The notes beneath the pieces were generated by a model. It had not been told where the DNA came from. It saw only the letters and a list, made by a program, of their open reading frames with translations, and did no database searches. The position numbers and the translations under genes were made by a program. A DNA stretch of 64,000 nucleotides from positions 1 to 64,000 of the forward strand of contig PLXO01000214.1 in assembly GCA_003151425.1 (NCBI GenBank), read 5' to 3'. How positions within the stretch are numbered: position 1 is the stretch's first letter; every line of letters begins with the position of its first letter. This stretch comes from Acetobacteraceae bacterium. GTDB lineage: Bacteria > Pseudomonadota > Alphaproteobacteria > Acetobacterales > Acetobacteraceae. Positions 25,795-36,800 of the stretch are shown here, piece after piece.

Positions 25795-26651
25795 CCGACC
25801 CGCGGGTGCGGCAAGACCGATCGGTGCGGCGAGACCTGCCAGTGCTGCTTCCGGTCCGCCCACTGGCAGGGCTGCGTGCGCCGCTGGCATGGCCCGTTCT
25901 GCCGTTCGCCACGGCGCTGTTCTTCGTCGCCACGCTCGCCTGGGCCCAGGCAGACGCGCGGCCCGCAACGGAAAGTGCGGTGGCCGCCGTGCTGCGCTGG
26001 GCGCCGCTCATCTTCGGCGGCTTCCTGTTCAACGTGCTAGTCAGCGTGCTGTCCATGGCGCTCGGCACCGCGCTCGGCTTCCCGCTCGGCCTGTTGCTGA
26101 TCGCGCATCGGCGGCCCTCGCGCGCGGTCGGCTGGGCGCTGACGCAGTTCTTCCGCAACGCGCCTTGGCTCGTGCTGCTGTTCTACGTGATGTTCCTGCT
26201 GCCGTTCGAGCTGCACATCGGCGGCGTCACGATCCCGCTGCCGAGCTGGGCGAAGGCGGTGCTGGGCCTGTCGCTGCCGGTCGCCGCCAACGTTGCGGAA
26301 CTGCTGCGCGGCGCGCTGCACTCAATTCCGGAGCCGCAATGGAGCGCCGCGCACGGCCTCGCCTTCAGCAAGTTGCAGACTATCCGACTGGTGATCCTGC
26401 CGCAGGCCATCAGGCGCATGCTGCCGCCGTGGATGAACCTTTATGCGATCCTCACCATGGCGACGACACTGATCTCGATCGTCGGCATCCAGGACGGGCT
26501 GACGATCACCCGCGCGGCGATCGCGTCGGACGCGCGGCCGGAGCTGATGCTGCCGCTCTATTTGTTCCTGCTGCTGCTGTTCTTCGCCTATTGCTATCCG
26601 ATCGCGCGCGCGACGTTGATGCTGGAGCGGCGGCTGCAGGTGCGCGGCTGA
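25791..26651 (+). CDS. Amino acid ABC transporter permease (HisMQ type), subunit 2
   Basis: This 286-residue permease has a GTG start overlapping the previous stop (GTGA). It carries FFRNAPWLVLLFYVMF and the coupling loop AAHGLAFSKLQTIRLVILPQ. The N-terminus is longer than usual by about 35 residues (rich in Arg and Pro), so translation could also begin further in. It is immediately followed by the ATPase gene (TGAATG). Confidence 0.93.
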   Translation: MTDPRVRQDRSVRRDLPVLLPVRPLAGLRAPLAWPVLPFATALFFVATLAWAQADARPATESAVAAVLRWAPLIFGGFLFNVLVSVLSMALGTALGFPLGLLLIAHRRPSRAVGWALTQFFRNAPWLVLLFYVMFLLPFELHIGGVTIPLPSWAKAVLGLSLPVAANVAELLRGALHSIPEPQWSAAHGLAFSKLQTIRLVILPQAIRRMLPPWMNLYAILTMATTLISIVGIQDGLTITRAAIASDARPELMLPLYLFLLLLFFAYCYPIARATLMLERRLQVRG

Positions 26652-27398
26652 ATGGCGCACGAACTTGGCCCACCGGTTGTCGTGCTGCGCGGCGTGGAGA
26701 AACGTTTCGGCGTGTTGACGGTGCTGTCCGGCATCTCGCTGACCGTACGGCGCGGCGAGACGGTCTGCATCATCGGCCCGTCCGGTTCGGGAAAATCCAC
26801 ACTGCTGCGCTGCATCAACGGCCTGGTGCCGGTCAGCGCCGGCTCGATCACCGTCGCGGGACGGGAGGTGAACGATCCGCGGCTGGATCACCGCGCGCTG
26901 CGACGCGATGTCGGCATCGTGTTCCAGCAGTACAACCTGTTTCCGCACCGAACGGCGCTGGACAACATCATGATGGCGCCGGTGCATGTGTTGCGCCAGG
27001 ACAAGGCGCAGGTCGCTGTGCGGGCGCGCGAGCTGCTGGCGAAAGTGCGGCTGACAGAGAAGGCGGACGCCTATCCGGGCGAGCTGTCCGGCGGGCAGCA
27101 GCAGCGTGTGGCGATCGCCCGGGCGCTGGCGATGAACCCGAAGGTCATGCTGTTCGACGAGGTGACCGCGGCGCTCGATCCGGAGACGAAGAAAGAAGTG
27201 CTGGTGACCGTGCAGGAACTGGCGGCCGAGGGCATGACCTGCATCCTCGTCACGCACGAGATGGGGTTCGCGCGCCGCGTCGCGGACCACATCTATTTCA
27301 CCGACGGCGGCATCATCGTCGAGGACGGTCCGCCGGCGCAGTTGCTGGAAGCACCGCGCGAGGTGCGGACGCGAGATTTCCTGGACAAGGTGCTGTGA
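26652..27398 (+). CDS. Amino acid ABC transporter ATP-binding protein (GlnQ/HisP type)
   Basis: The 248-residue ATPase has Walker A GPSGSGKST near residue 42, Q-loop VFQQYNLFPH, signature LSGGQQQRVAIARAL, Walker B VMLFDEVTAALD and H-loop VTHEM. It starts directly after the permease stop. With the binding protein and both permeases it makes a complete importer. Confidence 0.96.
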   Translation: MAHELGPPVVVLRGVEKRFGVLTVLSGISLTVRRGETVCIIGPSGSGKSTLLRCINGLVPVSAGSITVAGREVNDPRLDHRALRRDVGIVFQQYNLFPHRTALDNIMMAPVHVLRQDKAQVAVRARELLAKVRLTEKADAYPGELSGGQQQRVAIARALAMNPKVMLFDEVTAALDPETKKEVLVTVQELAAEGMTCILVTHEMGFARRVADHIYFTDGGIIVEDGPPAQLLEAPREVRTRDFLDKVL

Positions 27399-27459
27399 GA
27401 CACAAGAGACTCACCGCCTCCCGTTGCGGCGAACGCCACTTGACAAAAGTGCTCCGGCG

Positions 27460-28572
<1,113 letters not shown>

Positions 28573-28626
28573 TGCGGACCTCCTCGGCTATCATTGTGGC
28601 GCATTGTTCCGTTGAAGGCACGCGCC

Positions 28627-30126
28627 GTGACCGTGATCCGCAAGCCGGCTGTCTCGGGAAGCTTCTATCCCGCCCAGCGCGACGCGCTGGAGCGGCAGCT
28701 TGCGCTATTCCTGTCGGAGGCCGGCAACGCGTCGCACACCAACGAGGCGGTGCCGAAGGCGATCATCGGTCCGCACGCGGGATATGTGTATTCCGGCGCG
28801 GTCGCGGCAAGGGCTTACGTGAAGCTGGCCGCGGCACGCGGAAAAATCAGCCGCGTGGTGCTGATCGGCCCGTCGCACCACGTGGCGTTCCGCGGCTTGG
28901 CGGTGGACGCCTCGGACGCCTGGGAAACGCCCTGCGGCACCGTGGCGCTGGACACCGAGGCGATCGCGCGGCTGCGCCAGCTTCCGATGGTCGGCCAGCT
29001 CGACGCGGCGCACCAGCGCGAGCATGCGCTGGAGGTGCACGTGCCGTTCCTGCAGCACGTGCTTGGCGATTTCCGCCTGGTGCCGATCGTCGCCGGCGAT
29101 GCCCCGCCCGAGGCCGTCGCCGCGCTGTTCGATGCGGTGTGGGGCGGGCCGGAGACGCTGATCGTGGTGTCCACCGATCTGTCGCACTACCTGAACTACG
29201 CCGCGTGCCAGAGCCTCGATGCGCGCACCGCGGAGGCGATCGAACGTTTCGACGACACGGTGATCGGCAGCGCCGAGGCGTGCGGCCAGGTGCCGACGCG
29301 CGGTCTGCTGCGCGTGGCGCTGCGGCGCGGGATGGCGATCGAGCGGCTGGACCTGCGCAACTCCGGCGACACGGCCGGGCCGCGCGATCGGGTTGTGGGT
29401 TATGGTGCCTGGGCGTTGTATGAGGCGGCATCTTCCGAGGCGGCATCGGCAGAAGATTCGGAACGGGCGACGATCGAGGCGCTGGGGCCGACGCTGATCG
29501 AACTGGTGCGCGGCGGCATCGCGATAGGATTCAACACCGGCCAGCCGGGTCAGGTGGTCGCGAACGCGGCGTTGCCGCCGCTGCTGACGGCGCCGGGTGC
29601 CGCGTTTGTCACGCTGCGGCGGGGTGGCCAGTTGCGCGGGTGCATCGGCTCACCGGTGGCGCGCCGGCCGCTGGGCGTCGATGTGGTGGAGCATGCATTC
29701 AACGCGGCGTTCCGCGATCCGCGTTTTCCGAGGTTGCATGTGCTGGAGCTGGCCGGGCTGGATCTGTCGGTGTCGGTGCTGACGCCGCCCGAGGCGATGC
29801 GTTTCGAGGACGAGGCCGACCTGTTGGCGCAGCTTCGCCCGGGCGTGGACGGGCTGATCATCGAGGATGCCGGCCGGCGCTCGCTGTTCCTGCCGTCGGT
29901 ATGGGAAGAGCTTCGCGAGAAGCGGCAGTTTTTGGGAACATTGAAGGTGAAGGCAGGGTTTAGGATAGATCACTTTTCTCGCACCTTTACGGCGCAACGA
30001 TTCCGGTCCATCGAAGTCAAGGGCGCGATGGGCCCGAGCACGATGCGTTTGTTGGACGATCGGGCGTTGGACGAAGGAGCATTGAGGTGGACTGCCTACG
30101 TCGGGCCGGCAGGACGATCGAGCTGA
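28627..30126 (+). CDS. MEMO1-AMMECR1 fusion protein (AmmeMemoRadiSam system)
   Basis: The 499-residue protein combines two families. The first half (about residues 1-265) is MEMO1-like: VSGSFYPAQRDALERQL, IIGPHAGYVYSGAVAARAY, LIGPSHHVAFRGLAV, and STDLSHYLNY, with metal-site histidines conserved. The second half (from about residue 285) is AMMECR1: RRGGQLRGCIGSPVARRPLG carries the LRGCIG signature. The GTG at 28627 is chosen because MEMO proteins start at this point (VIRKPAVSGSFYP). Separate proteins are the common form; fusion supports joint action. Together with AmrS it makes a complete set. Confidence 0.94.
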   Translation: MTVIRKPAVSGSFYPAQRDALERQLALFLSEAGNASHTNEAVPKAIIGPHAGYVYSGAVAARAYVKLAAARGKISRVVLIGPSHHVAFRGLAVDASDAWETPCGTVALDTEAIARLRQLPMVGQLDAAHQREHALEVHVPFLQHVLGDFRLVPIVAGDAPPEAVAALFDAVWGGPETLIVVSTDLSHYLNYAACQSLDARTAEAIERFDDTVIGSAEACGQVPTRGLLRVALRRGMAIERLDLRNSGDTAGPRDRVVGYGAWALYEAASSEAASAEDSERATIEALGPTLIELVRGGIAIGFNTGQPGQVVANAALPPLLTAPGAAFVTLRRGGQLRGCIGSPVARRPLGVDVVEHAFNAAFRDPRFPRLHVLELAGLDLSVSVLTPPEAMRFEDEADLLAQLRPGVDGLIIEDAGRRSLFLPSVWEELREKRQFLGTLKVKAGFRIDHFSRTFTAQRFRSIEVKGAMGPSTMRLLDDRALDEGALRWTAYVGPAGRSS

Positions 30127-30198
30127 CCGCGGTCGCAGCCGGGCCTGGGTCATCTTGTGGTGCGTGGGATCCTGACAGGGGTGTGTCCGCGGTGGTTG

Positions 30199-30306
30199 AT
30201 TAACACAGAGACGCAGAGGCCGCAGAGAAGCAACGAATTTGGCGCTTCGCGCGGAGCGCATTTGATCTTCTCTACGATCCCGACGGCCTCTGCGCCTCGG
30301 TGTTAA
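30199..30306. repeat. Hairpin element (family H), copy with GCAGAGGC arms
   Basis: The left arm TTAACACAGAGACGCAGAGG continues CCGCAGAGAAG. The right arm CGGCCTCTGCGCCTCGGTGT ends in TAA and pairs with it, with a short insertion near the loop. The loop core TTTGGCGCTTCGCGCGGAGC continues GCATTT and recurs in other copies. Confidence 0.85.
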
Positions 30307-30370
30307 TGCTGTCCCACCAACGTACACAGGCAGCGGACAAAGTGGTACGCATCAAGACGAAAGGCAAAAG

Positions 30371-31702
30371 ATGGCCGACGCACGACAATTGCATCTGGGT
30401 GCCTTCATGCGCCCGGTCAGCATCCACACCGCCGCCTGGCGCTATCCGGGCGGATTGCCAGATGCCAACTTCAACTTCCAGCACCTGAAGCGCTTCGCGC
30501 AGACGCTGGAGCGCGGCAAGTTCGACGCGTTCTTCATGGCGGACCATCTGGCACTGCTGAACATGCCGATGAGCGCGCTGATGCGCAGTGCCACGGTGAC
30601 CAGCTTCGACCCGCCCACCCTGCTGCCCGCGCTCGCGGTGGTGACCGAGCGCCTCGGGCTGATCGCCACCGCGTCGACCACCTTCGATCAGCCGTATCAT
30701 ATCGCTCGCCGGTTTGCCTCGCTCGATCACCTCAGTGGTGGGCGTGCGGGGTGGAACGTCGTCACCACCTGCAACCCCGACGCCGCGCTGAACTTCGGTC
30801 TCGACGAACCGATGGACCATGGCGAGCGCTATCGCCGCGCGCGTGAGTTCATCGACGTGGTCACCGGGTTGTGGGACAGTTGGGCGGACGATGCGTTCAT
30901 CCGCGACGTGGAGACGGGGATCTTTTTCGATCCTGACCGGCTGCACACGCTGAATCACAAGGGCGAATTCCTGTCGGTGCGCGGACCGCTGAATGTTGCG
31001 CGGCCGATCCAGGGCTGGCCGGTGATCGTGCAGGCCGGCGCGTCGGACTCGGGCCGTCAGCTCGCTGCCGAAACGGCGGAGATGATCTTCGCCGCGGGCG
31101 GGCCGCTGGCCGATGCCAAGCGTTTCTATGCCGATGTGAAATCGCGCATGGACCGGCTTGGTCGCCCGCGCGAGCACCTGAAGATCCTGCCCGGCGCGTT
31201 GGTCGTGGTCGGCGATACGCTGGAGGAGGCGCGGCGCAAGCGTGCGCTGCTGGACAGCCTGGTGCACTACGACAGTGCGATCGCCTCGTTGTCGATCGCG
31301 CTCGGCACCGATGCGTCGCGATTTGATCCGGACGGTCCGCTGCCGGAGATCCCCGAAACGAATCAGAGCAAGAGCGGGCGCGAGCGGGCGGTCCTGCTGG
31401 CCCAGCGGGAGAACCTGACGGTGCGCCAGCTCGCGCAACGGCTCGGCGGTTATGGCGGCATGGCAATTGTCGGCACTCCGGCAATGATCGCCGATACGAT
31501 GGAGCAGTGGCTGGTCGAGGAAGCCAGCGATGGGTTCAATGTGATGTTTCCGTACCTGCCGGCGGGGCTTGACGATTTCGTCGATCGCGTGGTGCCGGAA
31601 CTGCAGCGGCGGAGGATCTTCCGGCGCGAGTACGAGGGCAGAACGTTGCGGGAGAATTTGGGGCTGCCACGCCCGGCGAATCAGTTCTTCCCGGATATGT
31701 AA
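30371..31702 (+). CDS. LLM-class flavin-dependent monooxygenase (NtaA/SnaA/DszA type)
   Basis: The 443-residue TIM-barrel protein belongs to the FMNH2-dependent luciferase-like group that oxidises N-, S- or C-substrates such as nitrilotriacetate or dibenzothiophene sulfone. Visible motifs are KFDAFFMADHLALL, STTFDQPYHIARRFASLDHL and SGGRAGWNVVTTCNPDAALNFG. It needs a separate flavin reductase, which is not in the window. The substrate is unknown. A family H hairpin lies in its upstream region. Confidence 0.93.
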   Translation: MADARQLHLGAFMRPVSIHTAAWRYPGGLPDANFNFQHLKRFAQTLERGKFDAFFMADHLALLNMPMSALMRSATVTSFDPPTLLPALAVVTERLGLIATASTTFDQPYHIARRFASLDHLSGGRAGWNVVTTCNPDAALNFGLDEPMDHGERYRRAREFIDVVTGLWDSWADDAFIRDVETGIFFDPDRLHTLNHKGEFLSVRGPLNVARPIQGWPVIVQAGASDSGRQLAAETAEMIFAAGGPLADAKRFYADVKSRMDRLGRPREHLKILPGALVVVGDTLEEARRKRALLDSLVHYDSAIASLSIALGTDASRFDPDGPLPEIPETNQSKSGRERAVLLAQRENLTVRQLAQRLGGYGGMAIVGTPAMIADTMEQWLVEEASDGFNVMFPYLPAGLDDFVDRVVPELQRRRIFRREYEGRTLRENLGLPRPANQFFPDM

Positions 31703-31703
31703 G

Positions 31704-31826
31704 GACCCTCCCCCTCCCCTTGAGGGAGGGGGTCGGGGGGAGGGGTCGGCGCGCAACAGGTTTTGGTGCAGTACTGGTAGCAACCCCTCACCCCAACCCT
31801 CTCCCTCAAGGGGAGAGGGAGAGTCT
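31704..31826. repeat. GC-rich palindromic repeat, family A, copy 2
   Basis: The element begins CCCCTCCCCTTGAGGGAGGG and ends CCTCAAGGGGAGAGGGAGAG. It separates the two LLM oxidoreductase genes and may attenuate read-through. Confidence 0.85.
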
Positions 31827-31849
31827 TTGTTGCAACACAGGAGACAACC

Positions 31850-32704
31850 ATGAAATTCGGCGGATCGATGTTCTTCACCGACTACTCGATGACCCCCGCC
31901 GCGCTGGCGCGCGCGCTGGAGGAACGTGGCTTCGACATCGTCTGGGCACCGGAGCACTCGCACATCCCGCTGTCGCGCAAGACGCCGTTCGTCATGGGCG
32001 GCGACCTGCCAAAACGTTACTACGACGTGATGGATCCGTTCGTGACGCTGACCGCGGCGGCGATGGCGACGAAGACGCTGAAGATCGGCACCGGCGTTTG
32101 CCTGATTGCGCAGCGCGATCCGATCCAAACGGCGAAGCTGGTGGCCTCGATCGATCAGGTGTCGGGCGGCCGCTTCGTGTTCGGCGTCGGCAACGGCTGG
32201 AACCAGGACGAGATGGAGAACCACGGCACCGCGTTCGCCACGCGTCACAAGCTGGCGCGCGAGCGGATCGAGGCGATGAAGGCGATCTGGACCCAGTCGA
32301 AGCCGGAATACCATGGGGAGTTCATCGATTTCGGCCCGATGATGGCCTGGCCGAAGCCGGTGCAGAAGCCGCATCCGCCGATCGTCGTCGGTGGCGCGTT
32401 CCCCTACAGCGCGCGCCGCGCCATCCGTTACGGCGACGGCTGGATGCCGCAGGTGACGCCGTCCGCCACGACGCCGCTGATGGATCTGATCCCGCGCTTT
32501 CGCCAGATGGCGGCGGAGGCCGGGCGCGATCCGGCCAGTCTCGGGATCTCGATCGGCGGACAGGGGCCCGATATCGATCTGATCAAGCGGTATGCGGATC
32601 AGGGTGTCGAGCGCGTGTCGGTCAGCCTGCTGTCCGAGAAGGAGGCCACCATCCTGCCGATTCTGGATCAGTGGGTGGAGGTCATTCGCGCGGTGAACGG
32701 GTGA
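31850..32704 (+). CDS. LLM-class oxidoreductase, F420-dependent-type subfamily
   Basis: The 284-residue protein fits the LLM subfamily often labelled F420-dependent (TIGR03619-like): GFDIVWAPEHSHIP, TGVCLIAQRDPIQTAKLVAS and SGGRFVFGVGNGWNQDEMEN. Whether this organism uses F420 or FMN cannot be told. It probably acts near the previous monooxygenase. The ATG follows CAGGAGACAACC. Confidence 0.92.
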   Translation: MKFGGSMFFTDYSMTPAALARALEERGFDIVWAPEHSHIPLSRKTPFVMGGDLPKRYYDVMDPFVTLTAAAMATKTLKIGTGVCLIAQRDPIQTAKLVASIDQVSGGRFVFGVGNGWNQDEMENHGTAFATRHKLARERIEAMKAIWTQSKPEYHGEFIDFGPMMAWPKPVQKPHPPIVVGGAFPYSARRAIRYGDGWMPQVTPSATTPLMDLIPRFRQMAAEAGRDPASLGISIGGQGPDIDLIKRYADQGVERVSVSLLSEKEATILPILDQWVEVIRAVNG

Positions 32705-32707
32705 GCC

Positions 32708-32866
32708 CGTATACCTCTCCCGCTCGTCGCGGGAGGTCGGCGAGCGGAGCGGTTGGGCCGCGAAGAGCGGACCAACGGTGAGGGCGGTGCACGCGGCACG
32801 ACCCTCACCCGCGTCGCCGGCGCTCCGCGACCTCCCACGAGCAGCGGGAGAGGTGTACTCAGGCAC
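32708..32866. repeat. Large inverted repeat between convergent genes
   Basis: TACCTCTCCCGCTCGTCGCG followed by GGAGGTCG pairs with CGACCTCCCACGAGCAGCGG followed by GAGAGGT. Inside is TTGGGCCGCGAAGAGCGGAC, which resembles the GGTCCGCTTCGCGGCCCAAG part of family A. It lies between the convergent LLM and GNAT genes and is a candidate bidirectional terminator. Confidence 0.8.
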
Positions 32867-33302
32867 CTTCCCCACCCTCCAGCGTCTTCGACATGAACAC
32901 GCGAAACGTGCCCGGCGGGTCGCACGGCACACGGCCGAATTCGCGCCAGCCCCGCCGCTCGTAGAATCCCGGCGCCTGGAAGCTGATGGTGATCAGGGCA
33001 CCCGAGCGGCATCCCCGCCGCGCCGCTTCCTGCTCGACCATGCCCATCATGCGGCTGCCGATGTTCTGGCCGCGCAGCGCCGTGGGCAGGTAGACGAGGT
33101 CCACGAACAGCAGGCCGAGCGTGGTGCGGCCCAGAATGCCGCCGATGGTCTGCCCGGTTGCGGGATCGCGTGCCAAGACCGCCAGCGCGCGCCAGTCACG
33201 GTAACCGGCCTGTTCGGCATTGAAGTCGGCCAGGCCGCCGTCGATAACCGCCTCATCGGCGTCGGTCGGGGCGTCGGTCAGCACAATGTCAAAGTCGGGC
33301 AT
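32859..33302 (-). CDS. GNAT-family N-acetyltransferase
   Basis: The 147-residue protein has the GNAT core: LFVDLVYLPTALRGQNIGSR is the acetyl-CoA pyrophosphate-binding strand-loop-helix, and APGFYERRGWREFGRVPC is motif B. The substrate is unknown. Confidence 0.92.
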   Translation of the reverse strand: MPDFDIVLTDAPTDADEAVIDGGLADFNAEQAGYRDWRALAVLARDPATGQTIGGILGRTTLGLLFVDLVYLPTALRGQNIGSRMMGMVEQEAARRGCRSGALITISFQAPGFYERRGWREFGRVPCDPPGTFRVFMSKTLEGGEGA

Positions 33303-33345
33303 CGGTCTTGTCCTCCGGGTGGTCGTGACTGTCTACAAGATACCT

Positions 33346-33365
33346 CCTGACAGCGTGTTGTCAGG
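33346..33365. promoter_or_regulatory. Palindrome CCTGACA-N6-TGTCAGG upstream of the flavoprotein operon
   Basis: A perfect 7-bp inverted repeat with a 6-bp spacer lies 125 bp upstream of the 62-residue gene. It resembles an operator for a dimeric repressor. A second palindrome, CACTG-ACA-CAGTG, is at 33405-33417. Confidence 0.5.
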
Positions 33366-33489
33366 ACGGAGGAGTCCCTCCCGGCGACGCGCGGTGACCC
33401 TGGTCACTGACACAGTGCGATACGCCGGAGACAACATTCCGACATACTCCTGCGCTTCACTCGCACCATCAGCTTTGCGGAGGACAGCC

Positions 33490-33678
33490 ATGATGCAGAA
33501 CGGATTTCGCCGCATCGCCCTGGCCCAGGGCCTGCTGCCCGAGCGGCTGCCGAATCGCGAAACCCCGACGAGCGTCGAGACCTCCGACGCGCCCCGGCTG
33601 AATGACACGGATGCCACCGGCACCCAGTCCGACGCGTGGGACGGCGGCATCGAGATGCCGGTTGGAAACTCCGCATAA
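33490..33678 (+). CDS. Small protein upstream of the composite flavoprotein
   Basis: The 62-residue product (MMQNGFRRIALAQGLLPERL at the start, acidic and Thr-rich at the end) follows a GGAGGACA ribosome-binding site. No family is recognised. It is 173 bp before the flavoprotein start and on the same strand. The length and the good RBS suggest a real gene. Confidence 0.5.
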   Translation: MMQNGFRRIALAQGLLPERLPNRETPTSVETSDAPRLNDTDATGTQSDAWDGGIEMPVGNSA

Positions 33679-33851
33679 TCTCCGCACAATCTCCGCATGC
33701 GCTCCGCGACACCGCTTGGTTCCCTGCGCTTCGTTTCCAACACAAGGCCCAGGCGCGAAGTCGTCTGGCCTGCCTTCGCCAAGCGGTCCTTGACGCGGCC
33801 GCGCGGCTGGCGCAACGCCTCGCACCTGCACAACACGGTCTGACCGCAACG

Positions 33852-36800
33852 ATGGATGCCGACCCGGCCGCCGAGGCGCAGCACCTCCGGTTCGGCCTTA
33901 GCTTCGATGATCTCGCCGACCGCCCCGGGCTGGTCCGGCTGGACCGGGCGTTTCTTGCGCATCTCGCGGCCGAGGACACCGGTTTGCATGCGCGTCTGTT
34001 GGCGGCGCGCGCCGATCCGGCGGCGCTGGAGGAAAAGGCGGCCAGCGACCTGATCGTGGCACTCGGCCCGCACGTCGATGCCTACGTCGCGGCGCTGTTC
34101 GGCATCGAGGACGCGGTGTTGGCCCTGGCACGGCGGACCCATGCGCTGGACCCGGTCCATGCCTGCAAGCGGCTGTTCGTGCAGCGCCAGGCGGTGAAGA
34201 AGCATCCCGACCCGGCCGGGTTCGACGGACCGGCGCTGCGCGTGGCGCTGGAAGCCCGGATGGGTGCCCCGCTGACCGACCTGGGCTTTGCCACCAATGT
34301 CACGGCGTGGGAGGCGGCGGCCGACGTGGCGGCGATCGACCTCGCGCTGCGCTACGCGGCCTGGGCGGCACTGACGCCGGCGGGGCAGGCGGCGCACAAG
34401 GGCACCACGCTGTTCCAGGTGCCGCATCGGATCGACCCGATGCACCTGGTCCCGGTGGAGACGATCGAGCGCGATGGCGTCACCATGCTGCGCCTGCCGG
34501 AGCACGACTGGCGCGCGCGCGACGGGTTTGCGCTGACCGATGCCGGAATGACCGACGCGCAGGCGCTGGACCAGATGAACTACTGCATCTGGTGCCATGA
34601 GCAGGGGAAGGATTCCTGCTCCAAGGGGTTGCGCGACCGCAAGACGGGCGCATTCCAGAAATCGCCGTTCGGCGTGACGCTCGCCGGCTGCCCGCTGGAT
34701 GAAAAGATCAGCGAGATGCACATGCTGCGCGCGCAGGGCAGTGTGCTGGGTGCGTTTGCCACGATCGCGATCGACAATCCGATGATGGCGGCGACCGGGC
34801 ATCGCATCTGCAACGACTGCATGAAGTCCTGCATCTTCCAGCGGCAGGAACCGGTGGACATTCCGCAGGCCGAGACCTCGGTGCTGAAGGACGTGCTGGG
34901 GCTGCCCTGGGGGATCGAGATCTACGCGCTGCTGACGCGCTGGAACCCGTTGGATTTTGCCCGTCCGCTGCCTCGCCCGGACAGTGGGCGCAAGGTGCTG
35001 ATCGTCGGGCTGGGCCCGGCCGGGTTCACGCTGGCGCATCACCTGATGAATGACGGGCACACGGTGGTGGCGATCGACGGGTTGAAGATCGAGCCGCTGG
35101 GGTTTGATGCGCGCGCGCCGGTGCGCGACGCGGAGACACTCTACGAGAACCTGGATGACCGGGTGATGGCCGGGTTCGGCGGCGTCGCCGAGTACGGCAT
35201 CACGGTGCGCTGGAACAAGAACTACCTGAAGCTGGTGCGCCTGCTGCTGGAGCGGCGCTCGGCGTTCGCGCATTTCGGCGGCGTCCGTTTCGGCGGCGGT
35301 GCGACGCTGGGGATGGACGATGCCTGGGCGATGCGGTTCGACCACATCGCGCTGTGCATGGGCGCCGGCAAGCCGACGGTGCTGGATATCCCGAACGGGT
35401 TGGCGCGCGGCGTGCGGGCCGCCTCGGATTTCCTGATGGCGCTGCAATTGACCGGCGCGGCGAAGCTTTCGTCCATCGCCAATCTTCAGGTGCGGCTGCC
35501 GGTGGTCGTGATCGGCGGCGGGCTGACCGCGATCGATACGGCAACGGAAAGCCTCGCCTACTACGTGCGCCAGGTGGAGAAATTTTCGGCTCGCTACGGT
35601 GTGCTTGTGGCGGAGAGCGGCGAGGCGGCGGTGCGCGCCGCGTGGAACCCCGAGGAAGCCGCGATCGCCGACGAATTCCTGACGCACGCAGCGGCGCTGG
35701 CGGCGGAACGTTCTGCAGCTTCGCGCGAAGGTCGGGCGCCGGCACTCGCAAAACTGCTGGATGGCTGGGGCGGCGCCACGATCGCGTATCGCCGCCGGCT
35801 GATCGACAGCCCGTCCTACACGCTGAACCACGAGGAGGTAGCCAAGGCGCTGGAGGAGGGCGTGCGTTTTGCCGAGGGTCTGACCCCGCGCGCCGTCGAG
35901 GTCGATGCGTTCGGCCACGCCGCTGCGCTGCGCGTGGCGCGGGCCGACGGGACCGAAATGGTGCTGCCGGCGCGTGCGATCCTGGTCGCGGCGGGCACGC
36001 AGCCCAACACCGTGCTGGCGCGCGAGGACGGGCGGTTCAAGCTCGACGGCAGGTATTTCCAGGCGATTGACGAGGCCGGTATGCCGGTCAGCCCGGCCCG
36101 TGGCCTGGCCAAGCCGGACGCTACGCATGTGCTGATGCACCGCGTCGGGAATGCGGTGCCAGATGGCACGACAGATGGCGCGGCAGATGGAACGACAAAG
36201 GGCGCAGCAGATGGCGTGATCGATGGAACGACCGAGGGCACGACGGATGGCGCCACAGATGGAACGACCGAGGGCACGACGGACGCGGCCGCAATCGGGG
36301 TCGCGGGCGAGCGGTTCGTCAGCTTCTTTGGCGACCTGCACCCGAGCTTCTTCGGCAATGTGGTGAAGGCGATGGGCGGGGCGAAACGCGGTTACCCGAT
36401 CGTCTCGCAGGTGCTGGCGCGGCGCCCGGCAAGTAATGTTTCGGGGGCGACGCTGATAGCGCGCTGCCGGGTGGAATTGTCACCGCGGGTCCATGCGGTG
36501 AATCGGCTGACGCCGACGATCGTGGAAGTTGTCATCCACGCCCCGGCAGCGGCGCGGGCGTTCCGGCCGGGGCAGTTCTACCGGCTGCAGAACTTCGAGA
36601 TGCTGGCCCCGCGCGTGCGTGATGCAACCGGTGAGACGGTACTCGGGATGGAAGGCCTGGCGATGACCGGCGCCTGGACCGATCCCGCGCGCGGCCTGGT
36701 CTCGGTGATCGTGTTGGAGATGGGCGGCAGCTCCGATGTGTGCGCGCTGTTGCAGCCCGGCGAGCCTGTCGTGCTGATGGGCCCGACGGGAACGCCGACC

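Noticed and set aside
30272-32932. 886-codon minus-strand frame across the two LLM genes
   Set aside because: It passes through repeats and both LLM genes without any domain; it is a shadow.
33333-36341. 1002-codon minus-strand frame across the flavoprotein gene
   Set aside because: The composition (Arg/His/Gln-rich, no domains) is typical of GC-driven antisense openness, while the plus frame has recognised redox motifs.
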